DNA from: Paraburkholderia susongensis
GTDB lineage: Bacteria; Pseudomonadota; Gammaproteobacteria; Burkholderiales; Burkholderiaceae
Assembly: GCF_900177725.1 (NCBI RefSeq)
Contig: NZ_FXAT01000016.1
Coordinates: 105,479 to 169,478, forward strand
Direction of reading: 5' to 3'
Length of the DNA stretch: 64,000 nucleotides
Below, piece by piece: positions 52,239 through 63,936 of the stretch. The notes beneath the pieces are model-generated. The model saw only the letters and a program-made list of their open reading frames with translations, ran no database searches and had not been told where the DNA came from. The position numbers were made by a program, and so were the translations under genes. Within the stretch, counting starts at the first letter, position 1, and each line of letters starts with the position of its first letter.

Positions 52239-53603
52239 ATGAAACTCGCGAAGCAGAGGGGCGATTTCACCGCCCGCTTGAGGAGAGGTGTCTGCAAGTC
52301 CGCATGGAAGGTATCGGGTTCATTGGCATTGATGGCGATGGGTGCCGGCGCGTCGGCGGCCACGATCACGATCGCATCGGTCAACAACCCGGACATGATC
52401 GAGCTGAAGAAGCTGTCGCCGGCGTTCGAGAAGGCGAACCCGGACATCAAGCTGAACTGGGTCGTGCTCGAAGAGAACGTTCTGCGCCAGCGCGTGACGA
52501 CCGATATCACGACGAACGGCGGTCAATTCGACGCGGTCATGCTGACCAGCTACGAAGCGCCGCTGTGGGGCCGGCGCGGCTGGCTCGTGCCGCTCGACGA
52601 CATGCCGGCCGCCTACGATCTGAACGACGTGTTCAAGACGGTGCGCGACACGTTATCGGACGGCGGGCACCTGTACGCATTGCCGTTCTACGTCGAGAGC
52701 ACGATGACGTACTACAGGAAGGACCTGTTCGCCGAGAACGGGCTGACGATGCCCGATCAGCCCACCTACCAGCAGATCGCCGCTTTCGCCGACAAGCTGA
52801 ACGATCCCGCGAAAGGGCTCTACGGCGTGTGCCTGCGCGGCAAGGCTGGATGGGGAGAGAACATGGCGTATCTGTCGACGGTGGCCAACACGTTCGGCGG
52901 GCGCTGGTACGACGAAAACTGGCGGGCACAGTTGACCTCGCCGCAATGGAAGAAGGCGGTGAGCTACTACGTCGACCTTCTCCGGAAGGACGGGCCGCCC
53001 GGCGCCAGTTCGAACGGGTTCAACGAGAACCTGACGCTGATGGCGTCGGGGCGGTGCGCGATGTGGGTAGACGCGACTGTGGCAGCCAGTTTTCTGTCCA
53101 ACACGACGCAATCGCGCGTGGCAGGCAAGATCGGCTATGCGCTGGCGCCGATTGCCGATACGCCGAAGGGTTCGCATTGGCTCGGCGGCTGGGCGCTCGC
53201 GGTGCCGAGTTCGTCGAAGTCGCACGAAGCCGCGCAGAAGTTCGTTGCATGGGCAACGTCGAAGCAGTACATCGAGCTGGTGGCGAAGGATGAAGGATGG
53301 GCCTCTGTGCCTCCCGGCACCCGCAAGTCGACGTACGAGCGTGCCGACTACCGGCAGGCCGCGCCATTCGCGAGCATCGTGCTCAAATCTATCGAGACTG
53401 CGGACCCGAACGACGCAACTGCGCAAAAGGTTCCGTATTCCGGTATCCAGTACGTTAGCATTCCTGAGTTCCAGTCGATCGGCGCGGTCGTCGGGCAGAG
53501 TATCGCGGGCGCATTGGCCGGGCAGATGAGCGTCGATCAGGCGCTTCAGGCCGGCAACACGGCGGCCGATCGCGCGGTGCGCCAGGCCGGGCTCCAGAAG
53601 TGA
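52239..53603 (+). CDS. CUT1 ABC transporter substrate-binding protein (sorbitol/mannitol type)
   Basis: A 454-residue periplasmic binding protein with a long signal peptide (SLALMAMGAGASA, then A). WVVLEENVLRQRVTTDITTN near residue 68 with FDAVMLTSYEAPLWGRRGWL is characteristic of SmoE/MtlE polyol-binding proteins. AGGAG precedes the ATG. No CUT1 permease or ATPase lies in this operon; the nearest are the converging genes at 62709 and beyond the right edge, so this protein may deliver its ligand to that complex. A strong hairpin follows the stop. Confidence 0.92.
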   Translation: MKLAKQRGDFTARLRRGVCKSAWKVSGSLALMAMGAGASAATITIASVNNPDMIELKKLSPAFEKANPDIKLNWVVLEENVLRQRVTTDITTNGGQFDAVMLTSYEAPLWGRRGWLVPLDDMPAAYDLNDVFKTVRDTLSDGGHLYALPFYVESTMTYYRKDLFAENGLTMPDQPTYQQIAAFADKLNDPAKGLYGVCLRGKAGWGENMAYLSTVANTFGGRWYDENWRAQLTSPQWKKAVSYYVDLLRKDGPPGASSNGFNENLTLMASGRCAMWVDATVAASFLSNTTQSRVAGKIGYALAPIADTPKGSHWLGGWALAVPSSSKSHEAAQKFVAWATSKQYIELVAKDEGWASVPPGTRKSTYERADYRQAAPFASIVLKSIETADPNDATAQKVPYSGIQYVSIPEFQSIGAVVGQSIAGALAGQMSVDQALQAGNTAADRAVRQAGLQK

Positions 53604-53626
53604 GCGCGGCATCATCGGAACACAGT

Positions 53627-53667
53627 TCGAGGCTCGGGCGGAGATTTCCCCGCGCCGAGTCTCGAAC
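53627..53667 (+). terminator. Strong hairpin after the CUT1 binding-protein gene
   Basis: TTCGAG/CTCGAA and CTCGG/CCGAG pair with one mismatch between them around a loop of about 17 bases. No T-tract follows, and the next gene starts 37 bases later, so it more likely protects the abundant binding-protein message than fully stops transcription. Confidence 0.5.
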
Positions 53668-53703
53668 GGCTCACATCGTCATTTGTGTTTGAGGAACGAT
53701 CGT

Positions 53704-54480
53704 ATGTACCTGGAAAAATACCGGCTCGACGGCCGGATCGCGGTCGTCACGGGCGGCGCGAGCGGAATCGGGCTCGCCTGTTCGCAGGCCCTGCTGGAGG
53801 CAGGGGCGCGCGTCGTCGTTGCCGATGCGAGCGAAGCCAACCTTCGGAGAGCGCGCGCGCAGATTCGAGGCGGTGACGAGGGGCGCGTCGAGTTCGCGCC
53901 GCTGGACGTGACGCAGGCGGCCGCCGTCGATGCGTTTGCGCGCGCTTGCCGCGAGCGCCACGGCAAGGTCGACATCCTCGTCAACTGCGCGGGGATCGGC
54001 CGTCAGTCGAGCGGCGAGGAAACGGACGAAGACGAATGGCGGCTGGTGCTGGACGTCAACCTCAACGGGACGTTCTGGTGTGCGAAGGCATTCGGCGCGG
54101 TGATGCTCGCGCAAGGCGGCGGCGCGATCGTCAATATCGGATCGATGTCGGGCGATATCGTGACGCGTCCGCAGAAGAACGTTCACTACAACGTGTCGAA
54201 GGCGGGTGTTCATCACATGACGCGTTCGCTCGCGGCGGAATGGGCGGATCGGAACGTCCGCGTCAATGCCGTCGCCCCCGGCTTTGTCGAAACGCCGATG
54301 AGCGCGTATGCGTTGAAGACCGACGTCGAAACGACGCGGACGTGGCTGTCGAATACGCCCAGCGGGCGCGTCGGCCAGCCCGACGAAGTTGCGTCGATCG
54401 TGCACTTCCTCGCATCGGATGCGTCGAGCCTGATGACCGGCGCGATTGTTGCGGCGGACGGCGGTTACACGCTGTGGTGA
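53704..54480 (+). CDS. SDR-family polyol/sugar dehydrogenase
   Basis: A 258-residue classical SDR. Seen: TGGASGIGLACSQALLEAGA, VVVADAS with Asp indicating NAD preference, NCAGIGRQSSG, Ser in IVNIGSMSGDIV, catalytic YNVSK near residue 163, and the closing IVAADGGYTLW. It resembles bacterial arabitol/xylitol/sorbitol dehydrogenases. GAGG lies before the ATG. Follows the polyol-binding protein in the same direction, which supports a polyol substrate. Confidence 0.9.
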   Translation: MYLEKYRLDGRIAVVTGGASGIGLACSQALLEAGARVVVADASEANLRRARAQIRGGDEGRVEFAPLDVTQAAAVDAFARACRERHGKVDILVNCAGIGRQSSGEETDEDEWRLVLDVNLNGTFWCAKAFGAVMLAQGGGAIVNIGSMSGDIVTRPQKNVHYNVSKAGVHHMTRSLAAEWADRNVRVNAVAPGFVETPMSAYALKTDVETTRTWLSNTPSGRVGQPDEVASIVHFLASDASSLMTGAIVAADGGYTLW

Positions 54481-54697
54481 TGGCATGCGATCGCCTCGTT
54501 ACTCGGCCCCAATGCATCTGCGACCGCATTTGACGAAGACGGCGAGCGCGGAGCGCGTGACGGATGCCGGCGTCGTTCGCGGCTCGCCGATGCTGTGCAG
54601 GCATCGCAACGGGCGGGCCGTGGCGCGCGATTCGTGTTCGAGCCGATCTGGTAGCATCCGTTCAATCATTCATGGGTCTCGAAAACGAAGGAGCGTC

Positions 54698-55789
54698 GTG
54701 GCTAGCAGGTCGGGTAAGAAGGGTGCGGGGCAAAGCGAGCGACCGGCTCGCCTGATCGACGTCGCGCACCGCGCCGAGGTTTCGCGCGCCACGGCGGCGC
54801 GCGTGCTGGGAGGCTACGGCTTCGTCGGCGGCGAGACGCGCGAACGTGTGCTGGCCGCGGCGCGCGAGCTGAACTACAGCGCGAACGTCGTGGCCCGTGC
54901 AATGCGGGCGGGCCGCACGCAGACCATCGGCGTCGTCGTCGCGGACATCAGCAACTCGTTCTTCAGTCATGCGACGCGGGCCATCATCGACACGGCCGCG
55001 AAGGCGGGCTATCAGACGCTGGTGCTCAACACGGACGACGATCTCGCCAAGGAAATCGACGCCGTGCGCGTGCTGGTCGAGAAGCGCGTCGATGGTCTGA
55101 TCGTGGTGCCGTCGTCGCCGACCCGCTACGACCATCTCGTACAGGAAGGCGAACTCGCCAAGCCGCTCGTGCTGCTCGATCGCCGCGTCGAAGAGTTGCA
55201 CGTGCCGGTTGTCTGCACCGACGACCGGGGCGGTGCGAGAGCGGCCGTCGAGCTTTTCCTCGCACGCGGACATACGCGTATCGGCTTGCTGGTGGCAACC
55301 GCCGCGGCGCGAGGCGGCCCGCAAGCGCCGCAGCCTGACGATGCCGTTTCCACCGTGCACGAACGCGTGGCGGGTGCGCTGGAGGCAATCGATGCGCGTC
55401 GCGCGCGCCAACCCGCCATCCGCTACTGCCGCAGCACGATCGAAGAGGCGCGGGAGGGCGCGCTGGCGCTGCTGACGCACAAAACGCCCGCCACCGCGAT
55501 CCTCGCGACCAACGAGGAAATGACCTTCGGCGTGCTGGCGGCTTGCGACGAGCTGGGGCTTGCCGTCGGCAAGGATGTCTCGCTGGTCAGTTTCGACGAT
55601 ACCCCGTGGTCGCGCGCGATCGCGCCGGCGATTTCCGTCGTCAGGCGTCCGGTCTACGAACTCGGCCATGCGGCGGCGAGCGCATTGATCAGGGAAATCC
55701 GCGGCGAGGGCCGATCCGGGGAGATCCTGCTGCCCGTCGAACTCATCGATAGGCGATCGGTAGCGAAACACGCGAAACGGGCTCGCTAG
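54698..55789 (+). CDS. LacI-family transcriptional regulator
   Basis: A 363-residue LacI protein. Helix-turn-helix RLIDVAHRAEVSRATAARVL with hinge LNYSANVVARAMRAGRTQTI, then the periplasmic-binding-protein-like effector domain (GVVVADISNSFFSHATRAII, RVDGLIVVPSS, ATNEEMTFGVLAACDELGL, VSLVSFDDTPWSR). A 19-residue basic tail precedes the DNA-binding domain. GTG start with AAGGAG just before it; upstream open frame lacks homology. The paired palindromes at 55888-55932, between it and the transporter operon, fit LacI operators. Confidence 0.92.
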   Translation: MASRSGKKGAGQSERPARLIDVAHRAEVSRATAARVLGGYGFVGGETRERVLAAARELNYSANVVARAMRAGRTQTIGVVVADISNSFFSHATRAIIDTAAKAGYQTLVLNTDDDLAKEIDAVRVLVEKRVDGLIVVPSSPTRYDHLVQEGELAKPLVLLDRRVEELHVPVVCTDDRGGARAAVELFLARGHTRIGLLVATAAARGGPQAPQPDDAVSTVHERVAGALEAIDARRARQPAIRYCRSTIEEAREGALALLTHKTPATAILATNEEMTFGVLAACDELGLAVGKDVSLVSFDDTPWSRAIAPAISVVRRPVYELGHAAASALIREIRGEGRSGEILLPVELIDRRSVAKHAKRAR

Positions 55790-55887
55790 TTCGGCTCGAA
55801 GCGTACGCACAGCCCTTTGTGCGTGCTCGATACCTCGCCATTCCGTATTGACAGTTACGAAAGACTCTGAAAATATCGCCGGAAAAG

Positions 55888-55932
55888 AGATCGATCTCAC
55901 AAGATCGGTCGCCTATTTGTGAGATCGATCTC
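55888..55932. promoter_or_regulatory. Pair of identical GAGATCGATCTC palindromes (putative LacI operators)
   Basis: GAGATCGATCTC occurs at 55888-55899 and 55921-55932; the second extends to a 14-base palindrome TGAGATCGATCTCA. Centres are 33 bases apart, three helical turns. The CG-centred shape matches LacI-family operators, and the second copy sits directly before the ribosome-binding site of the binding-protein gene, as expected for repression by the LacI protein encoded just upstream. Confidence 0.72.
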
Positions 55933-55948
55933 ATCATGGAGGAGCACA

Positions 55949-56908
55949 ATGAATCTCATCAATCGTTTGACGGTCTGCGCCGTGGCCGGCGCCATGCTTG
56001 CATTGTCATCGGCGGCGCCGTGCGCGGCCAAGGAAGTGAAGTCGGTCGGAATTTCCGTCGGATCCCTGGGCAATCCGGGTTTCGTCATCATGTCCAACAC
56101 GGCAGCGCGTCTGATCCACAAGGCGAACCCGCGAGCCCAGGTCACGACGGTCAGCTACGACTATGACCTCGGCAAGCAATTCAACCAGATCGACAATTTC
56201 ATCGCGGCCGGAGTCGATTTCATCCTGCTCAATCCGGGCGATCCGAAGGCGGTTGCGCCCGCCATAAAGAAGGCGCATGCGGCCGGCATTCCGGTCATTG
56301 CGTTCGATACAGCCGCGCAAGGGGCGGACGCGAACGTGACGACCGACAACGTGATGGCAGGGCGGATTTCCTGTCAGTACATTGCCGACAAGCTCAAGGG
56401 CAAAGGTAACGTCATCATCGAAAACGGCCCGCAAGTCTCGTCCGTGATCGATCGCGTCACGGGCTGCAAGCAGGTATTCGGTCGATATCCGGGCATCAAG
56501 GTGCTGTCGGACAACCTGGACGGCAAAGGCTCGCGCGAGGGCGGCATGGCGGTTGCCCAGGGTTACCTGACGCGCTTCCCGAAGATCGATGCGATCTTCA
56601 CCATCAACGATCCTCAGGCAATCGGCACGGCGCTGGCCGCGCGGCAGATGAACCGCAGCGATTTCTTCATCACGTCGGTGGACGGCTCGCCCGATATCGA
56701 AGCAGCGCTGAAGGACCCCGGTTTCTCGATGATCGAGGCATCGGCAAGCCAGGATTTCTATTCGATACCGAAGGTCGCCGTCGAAGTCGGCCTCGGGTTG
56801 ATCAACGGCAAGAAGCCCGAGAAACCGCTGATTCTCGTTCCGTCCAGTCTCGTGACCCGGGCCAATGTCGGCGCGTACAAAGGCTGGAACGCGAAGCACG
56901 ACGACTGA
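55949..56908 (+). CDS. CUT2 ABC transporter substrate-binding protein (RbsB-like)
   Basis: A 319-residue periplasmic sugar-binding protein. Signal peptide MNLINRLTVCAVAGAMLALS ending near PCAAKE. Seen: ISVGSLGNPGFVIMSNTA, DNFIAAGVDFILLNPGDP, IPVIAFDTAAQGADANVTTD, the standard pentose/hexose-binding PBP-I layout. GGAGGAG precedes the ATG; an in-frame ATG 30 bases upstream would spoil the signal peptide. First gene of a CUT2 operon under apparent LacI control. A GC hairpin follows. Confidence 0.93.
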   Translation: MNLINRLTVCAVAGAMLALSSAAPCAAKEVKSVGISVGSLGNPGFVIMSNTAARLIHKANPRAQVTTVSYDYDLGKQFNQIDNFIAAGVDFILLNPGDPKAVAPAIKKAHAAGIPVIAFDTAAQGADANVTTDNVMAGRISCQYIADKLKGKGNVIIENGPQVSSVIDRVTGCKQVFGRYPGIKVLSDNLDGKGSREGGMAVAQGYLTRFPKIDAIFTINDPQAIGTALAARQMNRSDFFITSVDGSPDIEAALKDPGFSMIEASASQDFYSIPKVAVEVGLGLINGKKPEKPLILVPSSLVTRANVGAYKGWNAKHDD

Positions 56909-56915
56909 GCGCCGG

Positions 56916-56946
56916 CGGGCGCGCAGCGCGACTTCTCGCGCGCCCG
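56916..56946 (+). terminator. GC-rich hairpin after the CUT2 binding-protein gene
   Basis: CGGGCGCGC and GCGCGCCCG form a perfect nine-base stem with a 13-base loop, eight bases after the stop codon. There is no T-tract. This is the usual position for a structure that stabilises the binding-protein segment of an ABC operon mRNA and reduces expression of the downstream genes. Confidence 0.55.
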
Positions 56947-56975
56947 GCCCTGATGATCTTTTCTTCGAATTCTCC

Positions 56976-58457
56976 ATGACGAATCTCAGCAACAGGACAT
57001 TGGCGTCGTTCGGTCCGGACGTCGACGTGCCGACCTATGACCGCGGCCGCGTGCGTCCCGGAATCGTGCACTTCGGTGTCGGCAATTTCCATCGCGTGCA
57101 TCAGGCCATCGCGATCGACGCCTGCCTGCATCATCCGGCACACGAAAACTGGGGCATTTGCGGCGTCGGCCTGATGGACGGCGCCGCGGCCGACGGGAAA
57201 GCCGACGCTTATCGCCGGCAAGACAACCTCTATACCGTTACCGAACTGACGCCGGATGCGCCGCGCCGGGCTCGCGTGGTCGGCGCAATGGTCGAGTACC
57301 TGCACGCGCCGCGCGACCCGGAAGCGGTACTCGCGCGTCTTGCCGATGCCGCTACGCGCATCGTGTCGTTGACCATTACCGAGGGCGGATACAACCTCGA
57401 CGAAGCAAGCGGGGAATTCCGGCTCGACACGCCGGAAATCCGTGAGGAGCTGACCGGCGGCGCGCCTCGCACCGTGTTCGGCTACATCGTCGCCGCACTG
57501 CGACGCCGGCGCGATGCCGGGCTGCCGCCGTTCACGGTGATGTCTTGCGACAATCTCCCGCGCAACGGCGATACGACCCGCCACTGTGTCGTGAGCTTCG
57601 CGAAGATCGTCGATCCGGCGTTGGCGGACTGGATCGAGGCGAACGGCGCATTCCCGAATTCGATGGTCGACCGCATCGCGCCGCAGGTGCCGGAAAGCGA
57701 GCGCTTGCGGCTGGTCGCCGCGACCGGCGTCGACGATCTCGTTGCGGCGACTTGCGAGACCTACACGAGCTGGGTCGTCGAGGACCGCTTTTGCGCCGGG
57801 CGCCCTCGGCTCGAACTGGCCGGCGTCGTGTTCAGCGACGAGGTTCCGGCTTATGTCGCGGTGAAGGGGCGGCTGTCCAATGCCGCCCACATGCTGATGT
57901 GCTATCCCGCGCTGCTGATGGGCGCGCGCTTCGTCGACGAAGGCATGCGCTTCCCGGAGATCGTCCGGTTGCTCAAGAACTTCTGGACGCTCGACGCGCG
58001 TCCCCTGGTCGAGCCGCCGAGCGGATATTCCGTCGATGCGTTCACTGAGAGCGTTCTCGCCCGCTTCGCCAATCCCGCGATCAAGGATCAGTTGCTTCGC
58101 GTCGCGGGCGACGGCGCATCCAAGATCGTCGTCTTCCACGGCAAGACCATCGCGCAACTGATCGCTGGCGACGGCGACCTGACGCGCGAAGCGTTCCTGA
58201 TCGCGTTGTTCGGACGCTACCTCGGCGGTGTCGACGATCGCGGCGAACGCTTCGACGTGTTCGAACCGCACATCGGCACCGCGGACTGGACGCGGCTGCG
58301 CGAAGGCGATCCGCTGGCGGTACTCGACATCGATGCATTTCGCGGACTCGGCCTGCGCGGCAGCCCGCGTTTCGTGGCGGCGTATCGGGACATGTCGGAA
58401 CGGCTTGCGGCGCAGGGCGTCGCCGCGACGTTGACGCAGATTCTGGTTCAGGAGTGA
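56976..58457 (+). CDS. Mannitol-dehydrogenase-family polyol dehydrogenase
   Basis: A 493-residue long-chain polyol dehydrogenase (mannitol/fructuronate reductase family). Seen: N-terminal NAD-binding IVHFGVGNFHRVHQAIAIDA, SLTITEGGYNLD near residue 130, VMSCDNLPRNGD near 188, SMVDRIAP near 230, and the catalytic KGRLSNAAHML (Lys-x4-Asn-x2-His) near 296. All catalytic residues are present. Ribosome-binding site is weak. Its place between the CUT2 binding protein and ATPase genes implies that this transporter imports a polyol. Exact substrate is unknown. Confidence 0.93.
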   Translation: MTNLSNRTLASFGPDVDVPTYDRGRVRPGIVHFGVGNFHRVHQAIAIDACLHHPAHENWGICGVGLMDGAAADGKADAYRRQDNLYTVTELTPDAPRRARVVGAMVEYLHAPRDPEAVLARLADAATRIVSLTITEGGYNLDEASGEFRLDTPEIREELTGGAPRTVFGYIVAALRRRRDAGLPPFTVMSCDNLPRNGDTTRHCVVSFAKIVDPALADWIEANGAFPNSMVDRIAPQVPESERLRLVAATGVDDLVAATCETYTSWVVEDRFCAGRPRLELAGVVFSDEVPAYVAVKGRLSNAAHMLMCYPALLMGARFVDEGMRFPEIVRLLKNFWTLDARPLVEPPSGYSVDAFTESVLARFANPAIKDQLLRVAGDGASKIVVFHGKTIAQLIAGDGDLTREAFLIALFGRYLGGVDDRGERFDVFEPHIGTADWTRLREGDPLAVLDIDAFRGLGLRGSPRFVAAYRDMSERLAAQGVAATLTQILVQE

Positions 58458-58461
58458 GCCG

Positions 58462-60000
<1,539 letters not shown>

Positions 60001-60050
60001 CGCGATTTGCCATCGGCACGGATACGATTCAACACAGCACGGAAGGCATC

Positions 60051-61076
60051 ATGACTTCGATTCAATCGCCCGCGGCCGAGACGCCGCAACACAAGATCGC
60101 CGTGACCGGCGCGCTTCGGGGACTCGGCATGCTGCCGGCTCTCGTGCTCATCGCCGTTCTGTTTCAACTACTCTCGGGCTACGTCGAATCAGGCAGCCTG
60201 TCCTGGGCGCATGGCCGCGTGATGACCTGGAACAACCTGTCGGTCGTGCTTCAGCAAGCGTCCATCAACACGGTGCTCGCGGCCGGCATGACGTTCGTGA
60301 TCCTGACCGGAGGCATCGACCTGTCGGTCGGCTCCGTGCTGGCCGCCTCCGCGATGCTGGCGCTCCTGACGTCGCTGGAGCCGGGGTGGGGCATGGCGGG
60401 GTTCTTCGTTGCGCTTGCAGCCGGCGCGGCATTGGGCCTCGTCAACGGTTCGCTGATCGCCTTCCTGCGCCTGCCGCCTTTCATCGTGACGCTCGGCACG
60501 ATGACGTCGGTGCGCGGGCTCGCGCGCCTGTTCGGCCAGGACAACACGATCTTCAACCCGAGCCTTCCGTTCGCCGTGCTCGGCAACGGGACGATCTTCG
60601 GCGTGCCGTTGCTCGTCATCATCGCGCTCGCCACGGTCGTGATTTCCTGGCTCATCCTGCGTCGCACGGTGTTGGGCATGCGCATCTATGCGGTCGGCGG
60701 AAACGCCGAGGCATCGCGGCTTGCCGGCATCAAGGTTGGGGCGGTCACGCTGTTCGTCTATGGCCTGTCGGGTCTGCTCGCCGGGCTCGGCGGCGCGTTG
60801 TCCGCGGCGCGGCTCTATGCGGCGAACGGCATGCAACTGGGGCAGTCCTATGAACTCGACGCGATTGCCGCCGTCATTCTGGGTGGGACCAGCTTCGTCG
60901 GCGGTATCGGTTCGATCTGGGGCACGCTGATCGGTGCGCTCATCATCGCGGTGCTGTCGAACGGCCTGATCCTGATCGGCGTATCCGATACCTGGCAGTT
61001 CATCATCAAGGGGCTGGTCATCATCGGCGCGGTCGCGCTCGATCATCTCCGCGGTTCGGCCAGCGCAAGGACGTGA
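60051..61076 (+). CDS. CUT2 sugar ABC transporter permease (RbsC-like)
   Basis: A 341-residue permease with eight to ten hydrophobic helices. INTVLAAGMTFVILTGGIDL with SVGSVLAASAMLALL near residue 70 and AAVILGGTSFVGGIGSIWGT near 278 are the conserved CUT2 permease segments. GGAAGG lies before the ATG. Last gene of the plus-strand operon; 164 bp separate it from the converging polyol dehydrogenase gene. Confidence 0.94.
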   Translation: MTSIQSPAAETPQHKIAVTGALRGLGMLPALVLIAVLFQLLSGYVESGSLSWAHGRVMTWNNLSVVLQQASINTVLAAGMTFVILTGGIDLSVGSVLAASAMLALLTSLEPGWGMAGFFVALAAGAALGLVNGSLIAFLRLPPFIVTLGTMTSVRGLARLFGQDNTIFNPSLPFAVLGNGTIFGVPLLVIIALATVVISWLILRRTVLGMRIYAVGGNAEASRLAGIKVGAVTLFVYGLSGLLAGLGGALSAARLYAANGMQLGQSYELDAIAAVILGGTSFVGGIGSIWGTLIGALIIAVLSNGLILIGVSDTWQFIIKGLVIIGAVALDHLRGSASART

Positions 61077-61240
61077 TGGGTGTCGGGAAGCAGCAGGGCG
61101 CACGGGTCGGATTCTGGCCGTGCAGCCCTACAGGGTTGGGCACGCAGTGAAACAGCGTCTCGATATCGATGTGGCGAACGCCGCCCCCCGCCGAAGGCAT
61201 CTGCATGAGGGCATGAGAGCATGAGACGAGGGCGGCGCGT

Positions 61241-62665
61241 TCACTTCCGGTTATGCACTCCGTGCCGCGCCGCGAGCCATAGATTCACGGAGTGGCTTGC
61301 GGTACGCACCGCTTCCACGAGGCGGCTGTCCGACGCGAGTTCGCCCCATACGCGTCGATCGGCGCAGAAGACCGCGACCGGGTCTTCCGAAGCCAGCATT
61401 GCGCGGATTTCCTGATGATCCAGAAGACTATCGCGGTACGGGATACGCAGCGTGCCGTCGGCCCAGCGTGCCAGAAAAGCCAGGAATAGCGCGGGCAGCA
61501 GCGCCGTTGCCGAAGGCGATGCGCCGCGCGCGAAGCAGTCGCGTAGCGTCGGTACGATGAATCCCGACAGCTTCGTGAAGCCGTCGGCGGCGACGCGCTC
61601 GTTCGTGTCCCGGATGTCCGGATTGCCGAACCGTTCGAGCACGACGTCGCGATATCGTGGAAGATCGACCGGACTGGGAAGCAGGCTCGGAATGACATCC
61701 TGCGTGATGTAGTCGCCGGCGAATCGGGCGATCTCCGCGTCGCCCGTGCCTTCGTGAATGTATTCGAATCCGGCCAGCGTCCCGGCCCACGCGATGCAGC
61801 TATGGGTGGCGTTCAGGATGCGGATCTTCGCTTCCTCGTAGGGGAGCACGGAATCGACGAGCTCCGCGCCGGCCGACTCCCACGCGGGCCTTCCCGCGAT
61901 GAAATCGTCTTCGATCACCCACTGGGCAAAGGACTCGCCCATCACCGGACATCGATCGTCGAAGCCGGTGGCGGCGAGTACGTGAGGGCGAATGTCGGGT
62001 GTCGGGCGCGGCGTGATACGGTCGACCATCGCGCTCGGGGTCGTCGTATGCTCGTCGACCCAGCGCTTCAGTTCGGCAAGGTTGCGTCGTTCGAGGAATT
62101 CGGCGAAACCAGCGCGAAATTTTTCGCCGTTATGACGCAGATTGTCACAGCATTGCAGCGTGACGGGCCCGCCGTCGGCACGGCGTCGTGCATCGAGGAT
62201 CGCGGCGAGCACTCCGTAAATGGTCGTGCGAGCGCCGTCGAGGTCGGCTGCGATGTCGGGATGGGAAACATCGAGCCGGTCGCGGCTGTCGAGGTAATAC
62301 CCGCTCTCGGTGACCGTAAACGAAATGATTCTGCATGTACGCGATGCACCGCATTCGATGAGCGGCGCATGATCCGGTGACCAGGGCAATACGTGCTGGA
62401 TGGAGCGAATGTGTTCGTATGCGCGAACGCCGTCCGGCGTCACGGTTTCGAGCGTATACATGCCGTTCTGTGCCGCAAGCGCCTCGTGTGTCGGGTTCAT
62501 GTCGCTTCTGATGTTGCCGGCGGCGATGGACCAATCGAGGGCATGCTCATTCCCGCTTTCGCGCAGTCTGTGCAAGTACCAGGCTTGATGCGCACGGTGG
62601 AATGAACCCGTGCCAATGTGAAGAATGATCCGCCCGGTATTGGCGGAGTGAGTCGGAGAGCTCAT
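61241..62665 (-). CDS. dalD: D-arabinitol 4-dehydrogenase-like polyol dehydrogenase
   Basis: A 474-residue member of the mannitol dehydrogenase family. Seen: ILHIGTGSFHRAHQAWYLHR at the N-terminus (near-diagnostic for arabinitol dehydrogenases), ISFTVTESGYYLD, LQCCDNLRHNGEK near residue 190, and catalytic KIRILNATHS (Lys-x4-Asn-x2-His) near 303. It follows the MalK-type ATPase by 43 bp on the minus strand, the order found in polyol operons where the dehydrogenase is last. Related to, but clearly distinct from, the enzyme at 56976. D-arabinitol to D-xylulose is the likeliest reaction; mannitol or another polyol is possible. Confidence 0.88.
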   Translation of the reverse strand: MSSPTHSANTGRIILHIGTGSFHRAHQAWYLHRLRESGNEHALDWSIAAGNIRSDMNPTHEALAAQNGMYTLETVTPDGVRAYEHIRSIQHVLPWSPDHAPLIECGASRTCRIISFTVTESGYYLDSRDRLDVSHPDIAADLDGARTTIYGVLAAILDARRRADGGPVTLQCCDNLRHNGEKFRAGFAEFLERRNLAELKRWVDEHTTTPSAMVDRITPRPTPDIRPHVLAATGFDDRCPVMGESFAQWVIEDDFIAGRPAWESAGAELVDSVLPYEEAKIRILNATHSCIAWAGTLAGFEYIHEGTGDAEIARFAGDYITQDVIPSLLPSPVDLPRYRDVVLERFGNPDIRDTNERVAADGFTKLSGFIVPTLRDCFARGASPSATALLPALFLAFLARWADGTLRIPYRDSLLDHQEIRAMLASEDPVAVFCADRRVWGELASDSRLVEAVRTASHSVNLWLAARHGVHNRK

Positions 62666-62708
62666 GAGAACCTGGGGTGTGGGTTAAACAGAGTCGCGCA
62701 GTGCGGGA

Positions 62709-63818
<1,110 letters not shown>

Positions 63819-63936
63819 GATTTGTCTCCGTTCGTTGGTGATGCGCCGCGTTGCCGCGCGGCGCGCAATCAGTGCTGGTTCGGCAGCACCACGCCTGCCG
63901 CCATGTTCACACCCGCGCCTGTATCCGCGCCTGCCG

